In this document: piece by piece, positions 53,791 to 63,976 of the stretch | How the letters are laid out: the number at the start of each line of letters is the position of its first letter | Numbering within the stretch: position 1 is the stretch's first letter | Assembly: GCA_036012865.1 (NCBI GenBank) | Contig: DASCQC010000016.1 | Coordinates: forward strand, 1-64,000 | Source: DASCQC01 sp036012865 | Lineage (GTDB): Bacteria > Pseudomonadota > Gammaproteobacteria > Comchoanobacterales > Comchoanobacteraceae | Direction: 5' to 3' | Length of the DNA stretch: 64,000 nucleotides | Program-made: the position numbers and the translations under genes | Notes under the pieces: model-generated | Seen by the model: the letters and a program-made list of their open reading frames with translations, nothing else | What the model was told of the DNA's origin: nothing | The model's database searches: none

Positions 53791-54693
53791 TTATCGAGGG
53801 TGAGCTCCCGGGTTAGGTATTTGACTATTGGATCGATTGAGAATGAATACGCTCATAAAGATAATCGTTGCACCCAAGTAAACATTCCATGCCAAGGATT
53901 CATCTAAAAACATTCTTCCTAAAAATATTGCGACCACGGGGCAGATATATGTTGAGATAGAGACAAATGATGCACTTGATTTTTTCAATAAAGTATAATA
54001 AAAGACCCAACCTAAACTGCTGACCATACATAAAGATAACAAAGATAGCCACGTACTATATGATAGGTGTATGGCATCCATTGGGTTTTCAAATAGGTAG
54101 GTAAAGGGGATGAGTAGTATTCCAGAAATAATATGTTGAAGGGAGCTAAGCTGGATAGGGTCGTACTTCATGAGATGTTTCTCACCTAAAATGAAGCCAA
54201 CACCAAAGCTCAGTGACATGAGTGTTAGCAGTAGCCTTCCAAGGGCGTTGCCTTCTACCATATCGTAGTAACTAGTCAGGAACATGATAATAATGCCCGA
54301 TAAACCTAGTAAGACACCAAAAAACTGGTTTCTTTGAATGATCACTCCTTTAATGAGCACGGGGCCAAGAAGAATAGTGAACAGGGGAATAAGGCCTTCT
54401 AGCACGCCTGCTGTTGCACTATTGGAGTAAATTTCCCCATAACTACAAAGGGTAAATGGAATGGCATTGGTGAAAATGGCGATAAGAATGATTGTCTTTA
54501 GCGGAGGCATGACCCAAGGGACTTTACGTGTTTGTGCTAACAGTAAACATAAAAAACCGCTACAAAAACATCGTAGGTTAGTTAAGGTTAAGGGCGACAT
54601 GTTACCGTCAAGACAAACCTTGATAAACATAAACCCTGCGCCCCAAAAGAGACCGATAGAAATTAAATAAATTAGTTTAGTCCACTCTCTCAT
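53791..54693 (-). CDS. EamA/DMT family transporter
   Basis: 300 residues with ten hydrophobic segments in two EamA halves of about 140 residues. WGAGFMFIKVCLDG near 18-31 is the usual first-half signature, and SLGWVFYYTLLKKSSASFVSI near 222-242 and a PVVAIFLG segment mark the second half. This is an inner-membrane drug/metabolite exporter or permease; the substrate is unknown. Convergent with dapF, with a 27-base gap. Confidence 0.88.
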   Translation of the reverse strand: MREWTKLIYLISIGLFWGAGFMFIKVCLDGNMSPLTLTNLRCFCSGFLCLLLAQTRKVPWVMPPLKTIILIAIFTNAIPFTLCSYGEIYSNSATAGVLEGLIPLFTILLGPVLIKGVIIQRNQFFGVLLGLSGIIIMFLTSYYDMVEGNALGRLLLTLMSLSFGVGFILGEKHLMKYDPIQLSSLQHIISGILLIPFTYLFENPMDAIHLSYSTWLSLLSLCMVSSLGWVFYYTLLKKSSASFVSISTYICPVVAIFLGRMFLDESLAWNVYLGATIIFMSVFILNRSNSQIPNPGAHPR

Positions 54694-55021
54694 TTATCCC
54701 TCTGACTTGATTTTCATTACACCACCTATACTATAGGCACTAAAGCTTACTATTTAAAAGAAATTTGTCAATTATTTTCTTTTTTTTCTTATTGTTGGTG
54801 GGATATTATTGATTAAGCAGATATGATTTATTGTTGTTTTTGATTTGAGTGATTAATCTATTTTAATGGGTCTATTATCTCTGAATAGGGGGAGGCCGTT
54901 ATTTCGATGTTTTATGTTGTTAATTATTGAATATAAAAAATATTGTAATTTAAATTAATTGACGGATGGGTTGATAGCTGTAATAATACAGTTTAAGTTG
55001 CATACGTGAAGGTAATCGTCA
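54694..55021. other. AT-rich divergent region with the promoter of the 1200-residue gene
   Basis: Very A+T-rich. No gene is seen. It holds a -35/-10 pair at 54959-54986 for the rightward gene and presumably a leftward promoter for the transporter. Confidence 0.5.
54959..54986 (+). promoter_or_regulatory. Probable promoter of the 1200-residue gene
   Basis: TTGACG at 54959-54964 and TAATAA at 54981-54986 are 16 bases apart. GAAGG at 55008-55012 is the ribosome site for the GTG at 55022. Confidence 0.45.
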
Positions 55022-58000
55022 GTGTTTAATTTTTTTCTTAATGGCCTTTATTGTCTATGCTTGCCATATCAATTACAAAGTTATCAAGCTAGCAATAATG
55101 ATATAAAAGAAGGTGGTGCAAATCAACAAAACGCATTCCTTTTTATCCAAAGTATTAAAATGATAAGAGTATTTGAAGAAGTTTTGATTGTGTTGGGTGT
55201 GGGGATTAATTATATCATTTGGGTGCCCATCATCATTGAGCTATTGTCGACTAATCGTACCATGAATTTTGTCGACACAGTCAGCACAGGTGTTTTTTTA
55301 ATTCCTACCAGCTCGTTTTTGGGTTTCTATTCGATTAATAGATGGGTTAATAGCTTTTTTGATCATGTATTTCCCACAGCTATTGATAAATCATCGGATA
55401 TTGCGTTGGAAAATCTATCGATAGTTCAGCGATTAGGAAAAATAATTTATCAGACTAGACAATTTGTTTTTGATTATCTCAAGACATATTTTTTTATGAC
55501 TCTATATGTTCTGTTGATAGTTATGTCTATTTATGTGTCCTATTTCAAATCTTTTTCATTTTCATTGATATGCTTGATTATTGGGCATAGCATCATGGGT
55601 CTTAATTATTTTGGGTTAATTTCTAATTCATATAAAGAAAATGTTCTCTTTAATGCACTTATGTGGGTTCAGGTCTTATCTATTCTTAAAAGTAAAACCT
55701 GGTTAAGATTTTCCATGACACTGTTTATATCTTTGAACGAGTTGCAGGTTGTTTTTTTAAGAGTCAATAAGTCGCTTCGATCTATTTACCGTGTTGTTGG
55801 TAACTATGTAAGGTGGTTAATTAGCTTGTTTTATTTGGTTTTCTATTTGTCGATTTATAGCCTTTCATACGTTATATCAACATTATGTAGTAAGTATGCA
55901 AAGGTTCTCTCAGGGGATATTTCGGCTGAAATTGAATGGACAGAAGGGTTGCTGGTAGAAGTGGTTCTTCTTAGGTTAGATTGTATGAACTTTTTGAGTC
56001 CATATTATTCTAAAAATTGTCCAGAAATCATTCAAAAGGGGTTATCTTATGTATTTTTGTTAATTCGCTATTTAGAGGTTGTGACTTGGGTGTTTGCATT
56101 AAACATTCTTGATTTTACATTAAAGATGATATGGAATGATTTAATTGTTTTTACGTATGAACAAATTAGTATTTTTTATTCTACCTTTGACTGGTCGGCA
56201 GTATTGGACAATGTTAAAGAAAAAATTAGCAGCAGTCAGGTTGTTAAGTATGCCTATTTGATTCATGTTTACTTGAGGTCTATTCTTTATTATATACAAC
56301 GATCTTATCAATCTTTCAAGCCTTTTCATAATAAGTGTCCACGGGGTTTATTAGAGGATATTGAGCAGATAGAATACGAGGTGGATAATTTTGTAATAGT
56401 AGGGTATATTCATGATAATATTGCTAAACTATCTCAAGAAATAGCTTGTGATTTTCCTCAAAAATTGCTTGATGAATCTATTGAGCACTTTAAACATATT
56501 TTGCAAAATCGTAACCTAGAGAAAGACTGGCAACATTATTTGAAGGCTGAAATTGGTGATCGGGACAAAAAGCCAATTGACCTTGATTCGATTTCAGAAG
56601 AATTTAAGGCTAAGTTAAAGGTAACTAATCTAACTAATACGGAATCATTTACCGCAAGGTTTAATTATCTTTTAATGCTGTTAAATAAGATAAGAGAAAA
56701 AGATGATGAAAAGTTTTATTTTGGATTTCGAGCTATTTTAGTGAAATTAATTTGGTGCCCTCCTGCTGTTTATAGTGAAATTAACTATTCGATAAGGAGT
56801 ATTCTTTCAGGAAGTGTATCAGATAGAATAAATGAAGCAATGTTTCATCACCGTGAAGTTTATTTTAACCAAATAACAGGAAGGAAGTTGGTTTCTGATA
56901 GATCTTTAAAAGATATAGACACTTATTTTAATCAATTTTTTGATATGCCCGCAGGTGGTGATAAACCCCTATTTATAAAGAATATAATCAACTTGCTAGA
57001 TAACTATATAGATAAGCATCAAATTGTTAGTTTTAGTAACCTCCTAACAGCTGCTCCGCAGTCGAGTGATTATGTGTACAAAAGATTATCAGATACCTAT
57101 GACAACATAATGACGTGGGGTGAAAAGGTTAGTTTTGATGAAGGGTTCAAGGAGGATACTTTTAAGATCTTTAATCTTGTTAATTATTATAATGCGTGTA
57201 TTAGTACAGTGATATTAACATTTCCAATGAAAACACTGGATCATGATTTCCATGAAGCTCAGTTAGCTAAGATTTCACTGGGTTTAGATTTAGGGGTTCT
57301 TAAGGAAACCTATTTTGAACAGTGGATTAACGTTGATGCCCTTAAAAATACCCGGACATACCCTGCTTTACATCTTTCTTATCAGGCGCAAACCTCAGTG
57401 GATGATTTGTTGCTTTGTCTTAGAGAGCAGTTTCCAAAAAATGACGAAATATTAGATGTTTTAGGGCAGGGAGGAAAACACATAAGCACGAATGGAAACG
57501 CAATAATCAGGGATAAAGATGAGATGGTTGAAATATTAAAAAAACAACTGCGGAGATGTGAGAATATTGAGGGTTTACATTATAACGTTGAGGATTTAAA
57601 TTATTATGTTATTGCTTATTTATGCAGGGATAAAACTAGATTTATTTTGGAGATGTTAAAGATTGAACACGAGGAGAATCCTCTTCTTGAGGGCGTTGAA
57701 TCTATTCAATGCTTGCAAAGTGAAGGCCCATCGACCCTATTTACAGATAACCCTAATTTGCGGGACGCCTATTTCCTTTTAGAATCAGCCAAAACAGCAC
57801 TCGCAAAAAAGACATATCAATTAAGTCAAAGTAATGAAAGTAATTGGCAACTCATTAAAGAGGTGAAAACAATAGAAAGAGAAATCAAGAGGCTTAATCA
57901 AAAACATCAATGCGATACCCATGATTTCTCAATTAAGAAGGCACTTCTTTTAGAGGGCATTAAAAAATTTAGTGATATTTATGATTTAGCTCAACGACTG

Positions 58001-58624
58001 GTCCCGATAATATGGCTATTACATAACGGAGTGATTCGTCCTAAGAGCTTTAATGAAGTGGCCTTTAAAGAAAATATTTCTATTAGCGATTCAATTTTTA
58101 GTGTTTTAGATACTTTGAAAAAAGCCATTGTTGAACCCTGTGTGATCATCATAAGTTCAATTTTATATGAGCACAGGAGGCTTGTGGTTGAGGTTTTTTC
58201 CATTCCATTGGTTCAACGCTTGATAAGCATAGGTTTAATCGCTTCTGTTGCCATAGTATCTTTATACAACCTAACACCAGGAAATTTTCTCGCTTACCAG
58301 CTTGTTTCACTTTTTGTGGTTCAAGAGTCTTTGTATCAGGCTTATCAATGTGATAGTTTCTTGGAAAGGGTTCAATGTTTTTTTTGGCACCCAAAACCTT
58401 TTTTCTTATTGACTGCAAAAATAAAGGCGTATTTGAATAAGAATAAGAAGGACCTTGTCGGTTGGACTCCTGATTGGAGTGATTTAGGCTCATTAGCTTT
58501 GTGTGCTTTTCCCCCTATAAAATCAGCCTCAATAGCAAGCCGAGTTATGACTAACTGTATAAGGCCAATGGTACCTTTCTTCTGGATAAAATATCCTCCA
58601 GAGGCGCCTCAGGGCAAAAGATAA
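55022..58624 (+). CDS. 1200-residue membrane protein of unknown function, putative effector
   Basis: GTG start with GAAGG 9 bases upstream. The N-terminal 410 residues hold about eight hydrophobic segments (near 45-70, 80-100, 155-205, 270-300, 340-370), then a soluble region rich in charged residues to about 1030, and hydrophobic segments near 1065-1120 with a short basic tail. It has no signal peptide and no family I can name. The base composition is markedly more A+T-rich than that of the flanking housekeeping genes. The effector idea is inferred from size, composition and neighbourhood only. Confidence 0.6.
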   Translation: MFNFFLNGLYCLCLPYQLQSYQASNNDIKEGGANQQNAFLFIQSIKMIRVFEEVLIVLGVGINYIIWVPIIIELLSTNRTMNFVDTVSTGVFLIPTSSFLGFYSINRWVNSFFDHVFPTAIDKSSDIALENLSIVQRLGKIIYQTRQFVFDYLKTYFFMTLYVLLIVMSIYVSYFKSFSFSLICLIIGHSIMGLNYFGLISNSYKENVLFNALMWVQVLSILKSKTWLRFSMTLFISLNELQVVFLRVNKSLRSIYRVVGNYVRWLISLFYLVFYLSIYSLSYVISTLCSKYAKVLSGDISAEIEWTEGLLVEVVLLRLDCMNFLSPYYSKNCPEIIQKGLSYVFLLIRYLEVVTWVFALNILDFTLKMIWNDLIVFTYEQISIFYSTFDWSAVLDNVKEKISSSQVVKYAYLIHVYLRSILYYIQRSYQSFKPFHNKCPRGLLEDIEQIEYEVDNFVIVGYIHDNIAKLSQEIACDFPQKLLDESIEHFKHILQNRNLEKDWQHYLKAEIGDRDKKPIDLDSISEEFKAKLKVTNLTNTESFTARFNYLLMLLNKIREKDDEKFYFGFRAILVKLIWCPPAVYSEINYSIRSILSGSVSDRINEAMFHHREVYFNQITGRKLVSDRSLKDIDTYFNQFFDMPAGGDKPLFIKNIINLLDNYIDKHQIVSFSNLLTAAPQSSDYVYKRLSDTYDNIMTWGEKVSFDEGFKEDTFKIFNLVNYYNACISTVILTFPMKTLDHDFHEAQLAKISLGLDLGVLKETYFEQWINVDALKNTRTYPALHLSYQAQTSVDDLLLCLREQFPKNDEILDVLGQGGKHISTNGNAIIRDKDEMVEILKKQLRRCENIEGLHYNVEDLNYYVIAYLCRDKTRFILEMLKIEHEENPLLEGVESIQCLQSEGPSTLFTDNPNLRDAYFLLESAKTALAKKTYQLSQSNESNWQLIKEVKTIEREIKRLNQKHQCDTHDFSIKKALLLEGIKKFSDIYDLAQRLVPIIWLLHNGVIRPKSFNEVAFKENISISDSIFSVLDTLKKAIVEPCVIIISSILYEHRRLVVEVFSIPLVQRLISIGLIASVAIVSLYNLTPGNFLAYQLVSLFVVQESLYQAYQCDSFLERVQCFFWHPKPFFLLTAKIKAYLNKNKKDLVGWTPDWSDLGSLALCAFPPIKSASIASRVMTNCIRPMVPFFWIKYPPEAPQGKR

Positions 58625-58678
58625 GGGGTGTTCAGTTAGCGTTTAAAAAGAAGGGTATGTTTGGGTTTAGGAGAATTT

Positions 58679-59653
58679 ATGATGGGTTGGAAACAAAGTT
58701 TAAAAGAGGTCTTCCGCTGCCCTAAGGACCTGCTTCGTCATCTCAACGTTGACTTAGCTACTCTAGCTTTAGACATCACCCCTGAGTTTCGATTAAGAGT
58801 GCCTAAAGAGTTTGTAGATTTAATGGAAAAAGGCAACCCTACTGACCCTCTGCTTCTCCAGGTTTTATCCTCTCAAGAAGAGCTACAATCTTATGATGGT
58901 TTTGTTAAAGACCCCCTTGATGAGAGTTCTTTTCAGCCTATTCCCGGAGTTATTCACAAATATAAAAACCGTGTTCTGTGGGTGTTATCTGGAGGGTGTG
59001 CTATTCATTGTCGGTATTGTTTTAGGCGACATTTTCCTTACAGTCATCATCAGTGGGATAAAAATCAATGGAAGAACGCACTGAACTATTTAGTAGATCA
59101 CCCTGAAATTAACGAGGTTATTTTGAGTGGAGGAGACCCTTTGATGTTATCTGATGTTGAGATTCAAGGTGTTTTTGATAGGTTGTCTCTTATCTCGAGT
59201 GTGAAAACAATAAGGATCCATACTCGATTACCTGTGGTTATTCCCAAGCGTCTTACCCCATTATTGTGTCGTATTTTTGACAACTGTAATACTAAGTTAG
59301 TCATTGTTTTTCATATTAATCATCCGAATGAAATAGGTGATGAGCTGGTTTCTTCTTTACAGTCGTTACCCAGTCATGTTGTCAAGCTGAATCAATCAGT
59401 GTTGCTGAAAGGTATCAATGATGATGCAAATGTATTGGCTCATTTATCGATGAAGTTATTTCAGCAAGCTATTATGCCTTATTATTTACACCAGCTAGAC
59501 CCTGTTCAGGGCGCTGCTCATTTTGAGGTGCCGTTGGCTAGAGCCCAATGTATTTATCGAGAGCTAGCTGCTGCAGTTTCTGGGTATTTGTTACCTCGAT
59601 GGGTACAAGAGTTGCCCAATCAACCGAATAAAACTCAAATCACTCTCGAATAA
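58679..59653 (+). CDS. epmB: EF-P (R)-beta-lysylation protein EpmB
   Basis: Radical SAM/PLP lysine 2,3-aminomutase that makes (R)-beta-lysine for EF-P. 324 residues from the ATG at 58679 (TAGGAG 5 bases upstream; the TTG at 58661 is inside that region). The 4Fe-4S motif C107-x3-C111-x2-C114 is in CAIHCRYCFRRHF. LSGGDPL near 145 and the PLP-Lys region follow. It is shorter than lysine 2,3-aminomutases proper, as expected for EpmB. Next to efp and epmA. Confidence 0.92.
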   Translation: MMGWKQSLKEVFRCPKDLLRHLNVDLATLALDITPEFRLRVPKEFVDLMEKGNPTDPLLLQVLSSQEELQSYDGFVKDPLDESSFQPIPGVIHKYKNRVLWVLSGGCAIHCRYCFRRHFPYSHHQWDKNQWKNALNYLVDHPEINEVILSGGDPLMLSDVEIQGVFDRLSLISSVKTIRIHTRLPVVIPKRLTPLLCRIFDNCNTKLVIVFHINHPNEIGDELVSSLQSLPSHVVKLNQSVLLKGINDDANVLAHLSMKLFQQAIMPYYLHQLDPVQGAAHFEVPLARAQCIYRELAAAVSGYLLPRWVQELPNQPNKTQITLE

Positions 59654-59661
59654 AGGGAGTG
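59641..59661 (+). terminator. Weak terminator-like hairpin at the end of epmB
   Basis: CACTCTC (59641-59647), 7-base loop containing the stop codon, GGGAGTG (59655-59661), one wobble pair, then GTCTTTT. May only attenuate read-through into efp. Confidence 0.35.
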
Positions 59662-59809
59662 GTCTTTTGTGATGGAGGGGTTAAGATGAGAGTTGGGCCT
59701 TAGATAAGTCTCCAGTATTGACTGCTTGGGTAAAAGGTCACGATTAGATTGTTTATGGTGAGCAACTCCTTTAATATAATACTTTATTGATATTGAATGG
59801 AGAAACAAA

Positions 59810-60376
59810 ATGGCGTCTTATAGCACCAATGAAATTAGAGGAGGGATGAAAGTCTTAATTGATCATGCTCCCTATGCAGTCATTAATAATGAGTTTGTTA
59901 AGCCGGGTAAAGGGCAGGCGTTTAGTCGCATAAAGATGAGAAATTTGAAGACACAAAGGGTGGTTGAAAAAACATATAAATCTGGAGAGTCTATTGAAAA
60001 AGCAGATGTTATGGACATTGAAATGTCATTTTTATATCGTGAAGGGGATGAATGGAATTTTATGAACTCTAAAAACTATGAGCAAGTGAATGCGACAACC
60101 GATATTGTAGGAGAGGCTGTGCGTTGGATTAAAGAAAATGATGACTGCTTAGTAACCTTGTGGAATGATGAGCCGATTACGGTGGCATCCCCCACTTTTG
60201 TTTTTCTTAAGATTATTGCGTGTGAACCAGGCATCAAAGGAGATACAGTTTCAGGGGGTTCAAAAGTTGCAACTTTAGAAACTAATACAGAAATTAGGGT
60301 GCCTTTATTTCTGAATGTAGGTGATGTTATTAAAATAGACACCCGGACAGCAGAGTATGTCAGCCGTTCAAAATAA
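59810..60376 (+). CDS. efp: Elongation factor P
   Basis: EF-P relieves ribosome stalling at polyproline. 188 residues in three beta domains. Lys34 in VKPGKGQAF is the site beta-lysylated by EpmA/EpmB, and its presence together with both genes shows the E. coli-type modification. GGAG precedes the ATG. Stop lies 20 bases inside epmA. The last residues (EYVSRSK) are normal for the family. Confidence 0.97.
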   Translation: MASYSTNEIRGGMKVLIDHAPYAVINNEFVKPGKGQAFSRIKMRNLKTQRVVEKTYKSGESIEKADVMDIEMSFLYREGDEWNFMNSKNYEQVNATTDIVGEAVRWIKENDDCLVTLWNDEPITVASPTFVFLKIIACEPGIKGDTVSGGSKVATLETNTEIRVPLFLNVGDVIKIDTRTAEYVSRSK

Positions 60377-61235
60377 CTTGAAGCAATATGCTCTATTTAT
60401 TCAAAAACTACGTGCATTTTTAGTTGATAGGGGGGTAACGGAGGTGCAGACGAAACACCTTGTTCCTTTTGAAAACCCAGACCCTCAGGTTCAAGCTATT
60501 CAAGTTGATTCTCAATATTTACATTCGTCACCTGAGTTTGCGATGAAACGTTTGTTAACTCAGGGTTCAGGTGATATTTTTCAGTTGTGTCATGTTTGGA
60601 GGCAAGAGGAAGAAGGAAAGTGGCACCGTGATGAATTCATCATGTTGGAATGGTATCGGGTTGGTTGGTCGCTTGAAAAGCTGATAAATGAAGTGATTGA
60701 GCTGGTGAGTGAATGGCGGATTTTTACTGTTAATAGAATTTCTTATGTTGATCTATTTAAGAGGTTTTTGAAGATTGACCCTGTCAATGATTCTTGTGAA
60801 CAGATGTTAAGAATATTGTCGTTAGAAGAGACCTGTGATTGGAGTCAAGATATTCTTTTGGACTATGCTTATTCAACTAAAATTGAGCCTACGTTACAAG
60901 GGCTGTGGGTGATAGAGGATTACCCTGCCTCCCAGGCTGCTTTAGCCAGGCTTAAGCCCGAAGATAGTTCTTTGGCTTTAAGGTTTGAGATTGTTATCAA
61001 TGGCGTAGAAATTGCTAATGGTTTTGATGAGTTGAGTTGTCGTAAAACTCAGCGATTAAGGTTTATCAATCAAAATAAGATTAGAAGAAGTAGAGGTTTG
61101 CCAGAAATCCCCATCAATGAGTTGTGGCTTAATTCATTGGATCATTTACCTGCCTGCAGTGGTGTTGCTTTAGGGGTTGATCGTTTGTATGCATTGAGTC
61201 ACGGTCTGCCCATGGCGGGCTTAGCAACTTGTTGA
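60357..61235 (+). CDS. epmA: EF-P lysine lysyltransferase EpmA (GenX/PoxA)
   Basis: A class II LysRS-like enzyme that transfers beta-lysine to EF-P Lys34. 292 residues without the tRNA anticodon domain of LysRS. RQEEEGKWHRDEFIMLEWYR lies around 77-97 (motif 2), and GVALGVDRLYAL at the C-terminus (motif 3). Starts 20 bases before the efp stop. The 3' end overlaps the opposite-strand ankyrin gene by 37 bases. Confidence 0.94.
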   Translation: MSAVQNNLKQYALFIQKLRAFLVDRGVTEVQTKHLVPFENPDPQVQAIQVDSQYLHSSPEFAMKRLLTQGSGDIFQLCHVWRQEEEGKWHRDEFIMLEWYRVGWSLEKLINEVIELVSEWRIFTVNRISYVDLFKRFLKIDPVNDSCEQMLRILSLEETCDWSQDILLDYAYSTKIEPTLQGLWVIEDYPASQAALARLKPEDSSLALRFEIVINGVEIANGFDELSCRKTQRLRFINQNKIRRSRGLPEIPINELWLNSLDHLPACSGVALGVDRLYALSHGLPMAGLATC

Positions 61236-63976
61236 ATGGCACATTTTAGGTTAGGGTTTAAACCGTTTGATAATTCCTTAAGATTGGTTGATAGTCGTGT
61301 TGCCATTTTTTCTCTTACCCATTTTTCTGATCTTTGATGTGTGACTTGTCCAAACCCAACGTAGCCATGAAATTCTCCCCCATGAAAGTCTTTATTTAAC
61401 TCATCAGAATGGTCAGTGTCGATAAATTCGAGTGCCCTTATTTGCTCAAGTTTATCACTGGTCACTTTCAAGCCATAGAATTGATCCGTAGGGTGTTGTA
61501 CTCGACACTCAAACATTTTTTTCATGTTTTCAATATCTTTATTTGTTATGATTTTCTTAGGGCTGGGTTTAAGAAATTGACATTGATAGTTTTGTTCCAC
61601 TTGATGATTAACAGCTTCATTGGTGCTAGATATCAGTTCTTGTTGAATTATCACAGGATGTTTGACTAATTCTTGTGTAATGTCGTGTGCTTCCTTTCTT
61701 TTTGCATGGGCTAATAAATCGCAGTCAAGATATTTTTCATGTTGGCTAACAACTTTTGTGAAGATTGTTTTGTTACCGCCGTCTATGGCTGCAACAATGA
61801 GTGCACGATTGATATCAGATTTGGAGTCTTTTGATGGGTGAGTTATTGGGCGTATGGATAACAGTGTGTTTGAATTATTTCTTGGGGGGGAAGATGATGA
61901 GCTTTGTTGAATGACGACTTCGTGTGGTGATTCATTGTTGTGTCTTGGTGATTTAGGAAGATGAGCGGGAAAGAGCCCTATATTATGCGAGGGTGCTGTT
62001 TCAGGGGTGGGTGATTTTTTTCCGGAAGAAGAGACCGTCGTCAAAGATTTAAGGGCTTCTTCTGAAAGATTATTAATCGCCTCAAACATGGTTGAATTGC
62101 CTGATTCAGCTGCAGCAATAAGAAAATCATCATTCTTGTGAGTAGGGGCTAGTTTATTGAGTAGACTGAGATTCCCAGATTTAATAACTTCAGCTATGCT
62201 AAGGTTATTATGTTTCAGGGGTAAAAATTCGTAGTCTGTATCATGACAGGTAAAGTTTTCTGTTTCTGTCAACCACTCTACAAGTTTGGCACCACCTTCT
62301 TTGTTTGAAGAGGTACATGCTTTGAGTAAAACTTCTGGTGCTAATTTAATGCAGGATTGAATGCTTGATTTGTAAAGGTTTTCAAAGTCACGGGCTAAAT
62401 GAACATTATGTTGAAGAAGCGGGTTGAGTAAAGCATCGGGTTGACATGCTACTAATATAGCAAGCACTTCCTTAAAAAAGTCGAGGTCTCCGCTCATAGC
62501 AGCTGCTTCCATAGATTTTTTATCAGGCAGTAGAGGGTTATGATTTTCGGTTAACCCGTTGAGGAGCTGATGAACAAATTCAATATCTTTGATAGCAATT
62601 GCGCTGTGCAAGCATTCTTGGGGAAGGGTGGGATAATTGGTTGAAAAGTAACCTTTTCCATAAGAGCAAACTGTTTTAAGCATATCCATGCTAATAGCGG
62701 CGGCCTCTATTAGGCACATTTTACTAACTTGCTTGTGTATGCTAGATTCATACGTAAAGAATGCGAATGAAGAAGGGCGCGTGTGGTCGAAAATATACTT
62801 AACCAATTGAGAGTTACCTGACCGAATAGCTTTAAAAAATGTTGTATTACTAGGTTTAATTTCCTTTTTGTCTTTTTCCTTAGAGGCTCCGTTTTGAGAG
62901 ATTTTTTTATAGGTCTGTAGATTTCCAGATTCTGCGGCAGCTTCTAGAGTGAATAGGTCTAGCTTTACACGCGGCATACGAGGGTTTGGGTGCTGAAATT
63001 GTTTTTGGAGTAATAAGGCTTCATCATAGTGATTATTTTTAATGAGTATATCCATAATTATTTTTAGTTGAAATGAGTTGAATGTTATTCGATTGCTTTT
63101 CAATAGTTCAACAAAGTCATGAAATATATCAAATCGGCTATCGTTGGTCACGCTAGCTATTTTTTCAATAATTTTATAGTGATGCTGAATGAGTTTATCG
63201 GTGCCAACTTGATCGATGATGCCATTAAGAGTCAATTTTTTCTCATCAATATAATTTAAAACTGTATGGAGTATAGATTCATCATGAGCTTTTAAGAGAA
63301 CTTCATTAGTTGCTTCATCATGATCGGTTTTTTGTATATCATCTACGCTTTGATTGAGGTTGAATGCTTCTTTTGATAAGACGGAGTTGGCCATGATTTC
63401 GTTGTTTAGCCTAAATAAAGCAGATTTTGCTGCAAACTCTATTTGGGCATATAAACTCTCTTTGGAGGACTGAGTCAGGTTATCTATATCTTGGTACTTA
63501 GTTGAGTTTATGTTCAGTAGGTTGGATACTACTTCTTCTTTTTGTTGCTCACTCAGCTCACTAATAGCTAAATAATTGACGATTTGACTCAAAGATTCAT
63601 ACAACCAGGGGTTGTGTTTTTCATTAAGTTCTTTTAAGCAGTTGAGCAAGCCGTTTCTAGTAAATGATTGATTTCCTGTTGTTTTGTGTTTGAAGTCTTC
63701 TGATGTAAATCTTGTTTCTGTTTTATTATGAAACCTATGTTTAGGGGTTAACATAAGAAACCACATTAACTCCTTTGAGAAGTTTGATAGTGTTGTTTCG
63801 TTTTGCTTTCGTGTTCTATAATAGGTTTGATCACTGACATATTTGATTGTTGGAGTAAGGTTTTTAGGCGTTTCATCTTGTGACCATAGTCTAACTGGCG
63901 CACCTGTAGGAAGGGTGAGCTCAGTTATTCCATTTTGTTGTGTTTCCAGGATTTTTTGGCCGTTAATTAGCCACAT
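61199..63976 (-). CDS. Ankyrin-type repeat protein, putative effector, may be 5' incomplete
   Basis: 925 residues from the ATG at 63976, but the frame stays open to the window edge (SGQYLQDG before the Met), so the start may lie outside. Ankyrin-like repeats run from about residue 350 to 680 (LEAAAESGNLQTYKKI, FKAIRSGNSQLVKYIFDH, MEAAAMSGDLDFFKEVL, LIAAAESGNSTMFEAI). The GN-x-x-x repeat start is typical of divergent ankyrin repeats. A Ser/Pro/Asn-rich linker near 690-745 is followed by a helical C-terminal part. Ankyrin proteins in Legionella/Coxiella relatives are commonly type IV effectors. Its 3' end overlaps epmA. Confidence 0.75.
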   Translation of the reverse strand: MWLINGQKILETQQNGITELTLPTGAPVRLWSQDETPKNLTPTIKYVSDQTYYRTRKQNETTLSNFSKELMWFLMLTPKHRFHNKTETRFTSEDFKHKTTGNQSFTRNGLLNCLKELNEKHNPWLYESLSQIVNYLAISELSEQQKEEVVSNLLNINSTKYQDIDNLTQSSKESLYAQIEFAAKSALFRLNNEIMANSVLSKEAFNLNQSVDDIQKTDHDEATNEVLLKAHDESILHTVLNYIDEKKLTLNGIIDQVGTDKLIQHHYKIIEKIASVTNDSRFDIFHDFVELLKSNRITFNSFQLKIIMDILIKNNHYDEALLLQKQFQHPNPRMPRVKLDLFTLEAAAESGNLQTYKKISQNGASKEKDKKEIKPSNTTFFKAIRSGNSQLVKYIFDHTRPSSFAFFTYESSIHKQVSKMCLIEAAAISMDMLKTVCSYGKGYFSTNYPTLPQECLHSAIAIKDIEFVHQLLNGLTENHNPLLPDKKSMEAAAMSGDLDFFKEVLAILVACQPDALLNPLLQHNVHLARDFENLYKSSIQSCIKLAPEVLLKACTSSNKEGGAKLVEWLTETENFTCHDTDYEFLPLKHNNLSIAEVIKSGNLSLLNKLAPTHKNDDFLIAAAESGNSTMFEAINNLSEEALKSLTTVSSSGKKSPTPETAPSHNIGLFPAHLPKSPRHNNESPHEVVIQQSSSSSPPRNNSNTLLSIRPITHPSKDSKSDINRALIVAAIDGGNKTIFTKVVSQHEKYLDCDLLAHAKRKEAHDITQELVKHPVIIQQELISSTNEAVNHQVEQNYQCQFLKPSPKKIITNKDIENMKKMFECRVQHPTDQFYGLKVTSDKLEQIRALEFIDTDHSDELNKDFHGGEFHGYVGFGQVTHQRSEKWVREKMATRLSTNLKELSNGLNPNLKCAIQQVAKPAMGRP

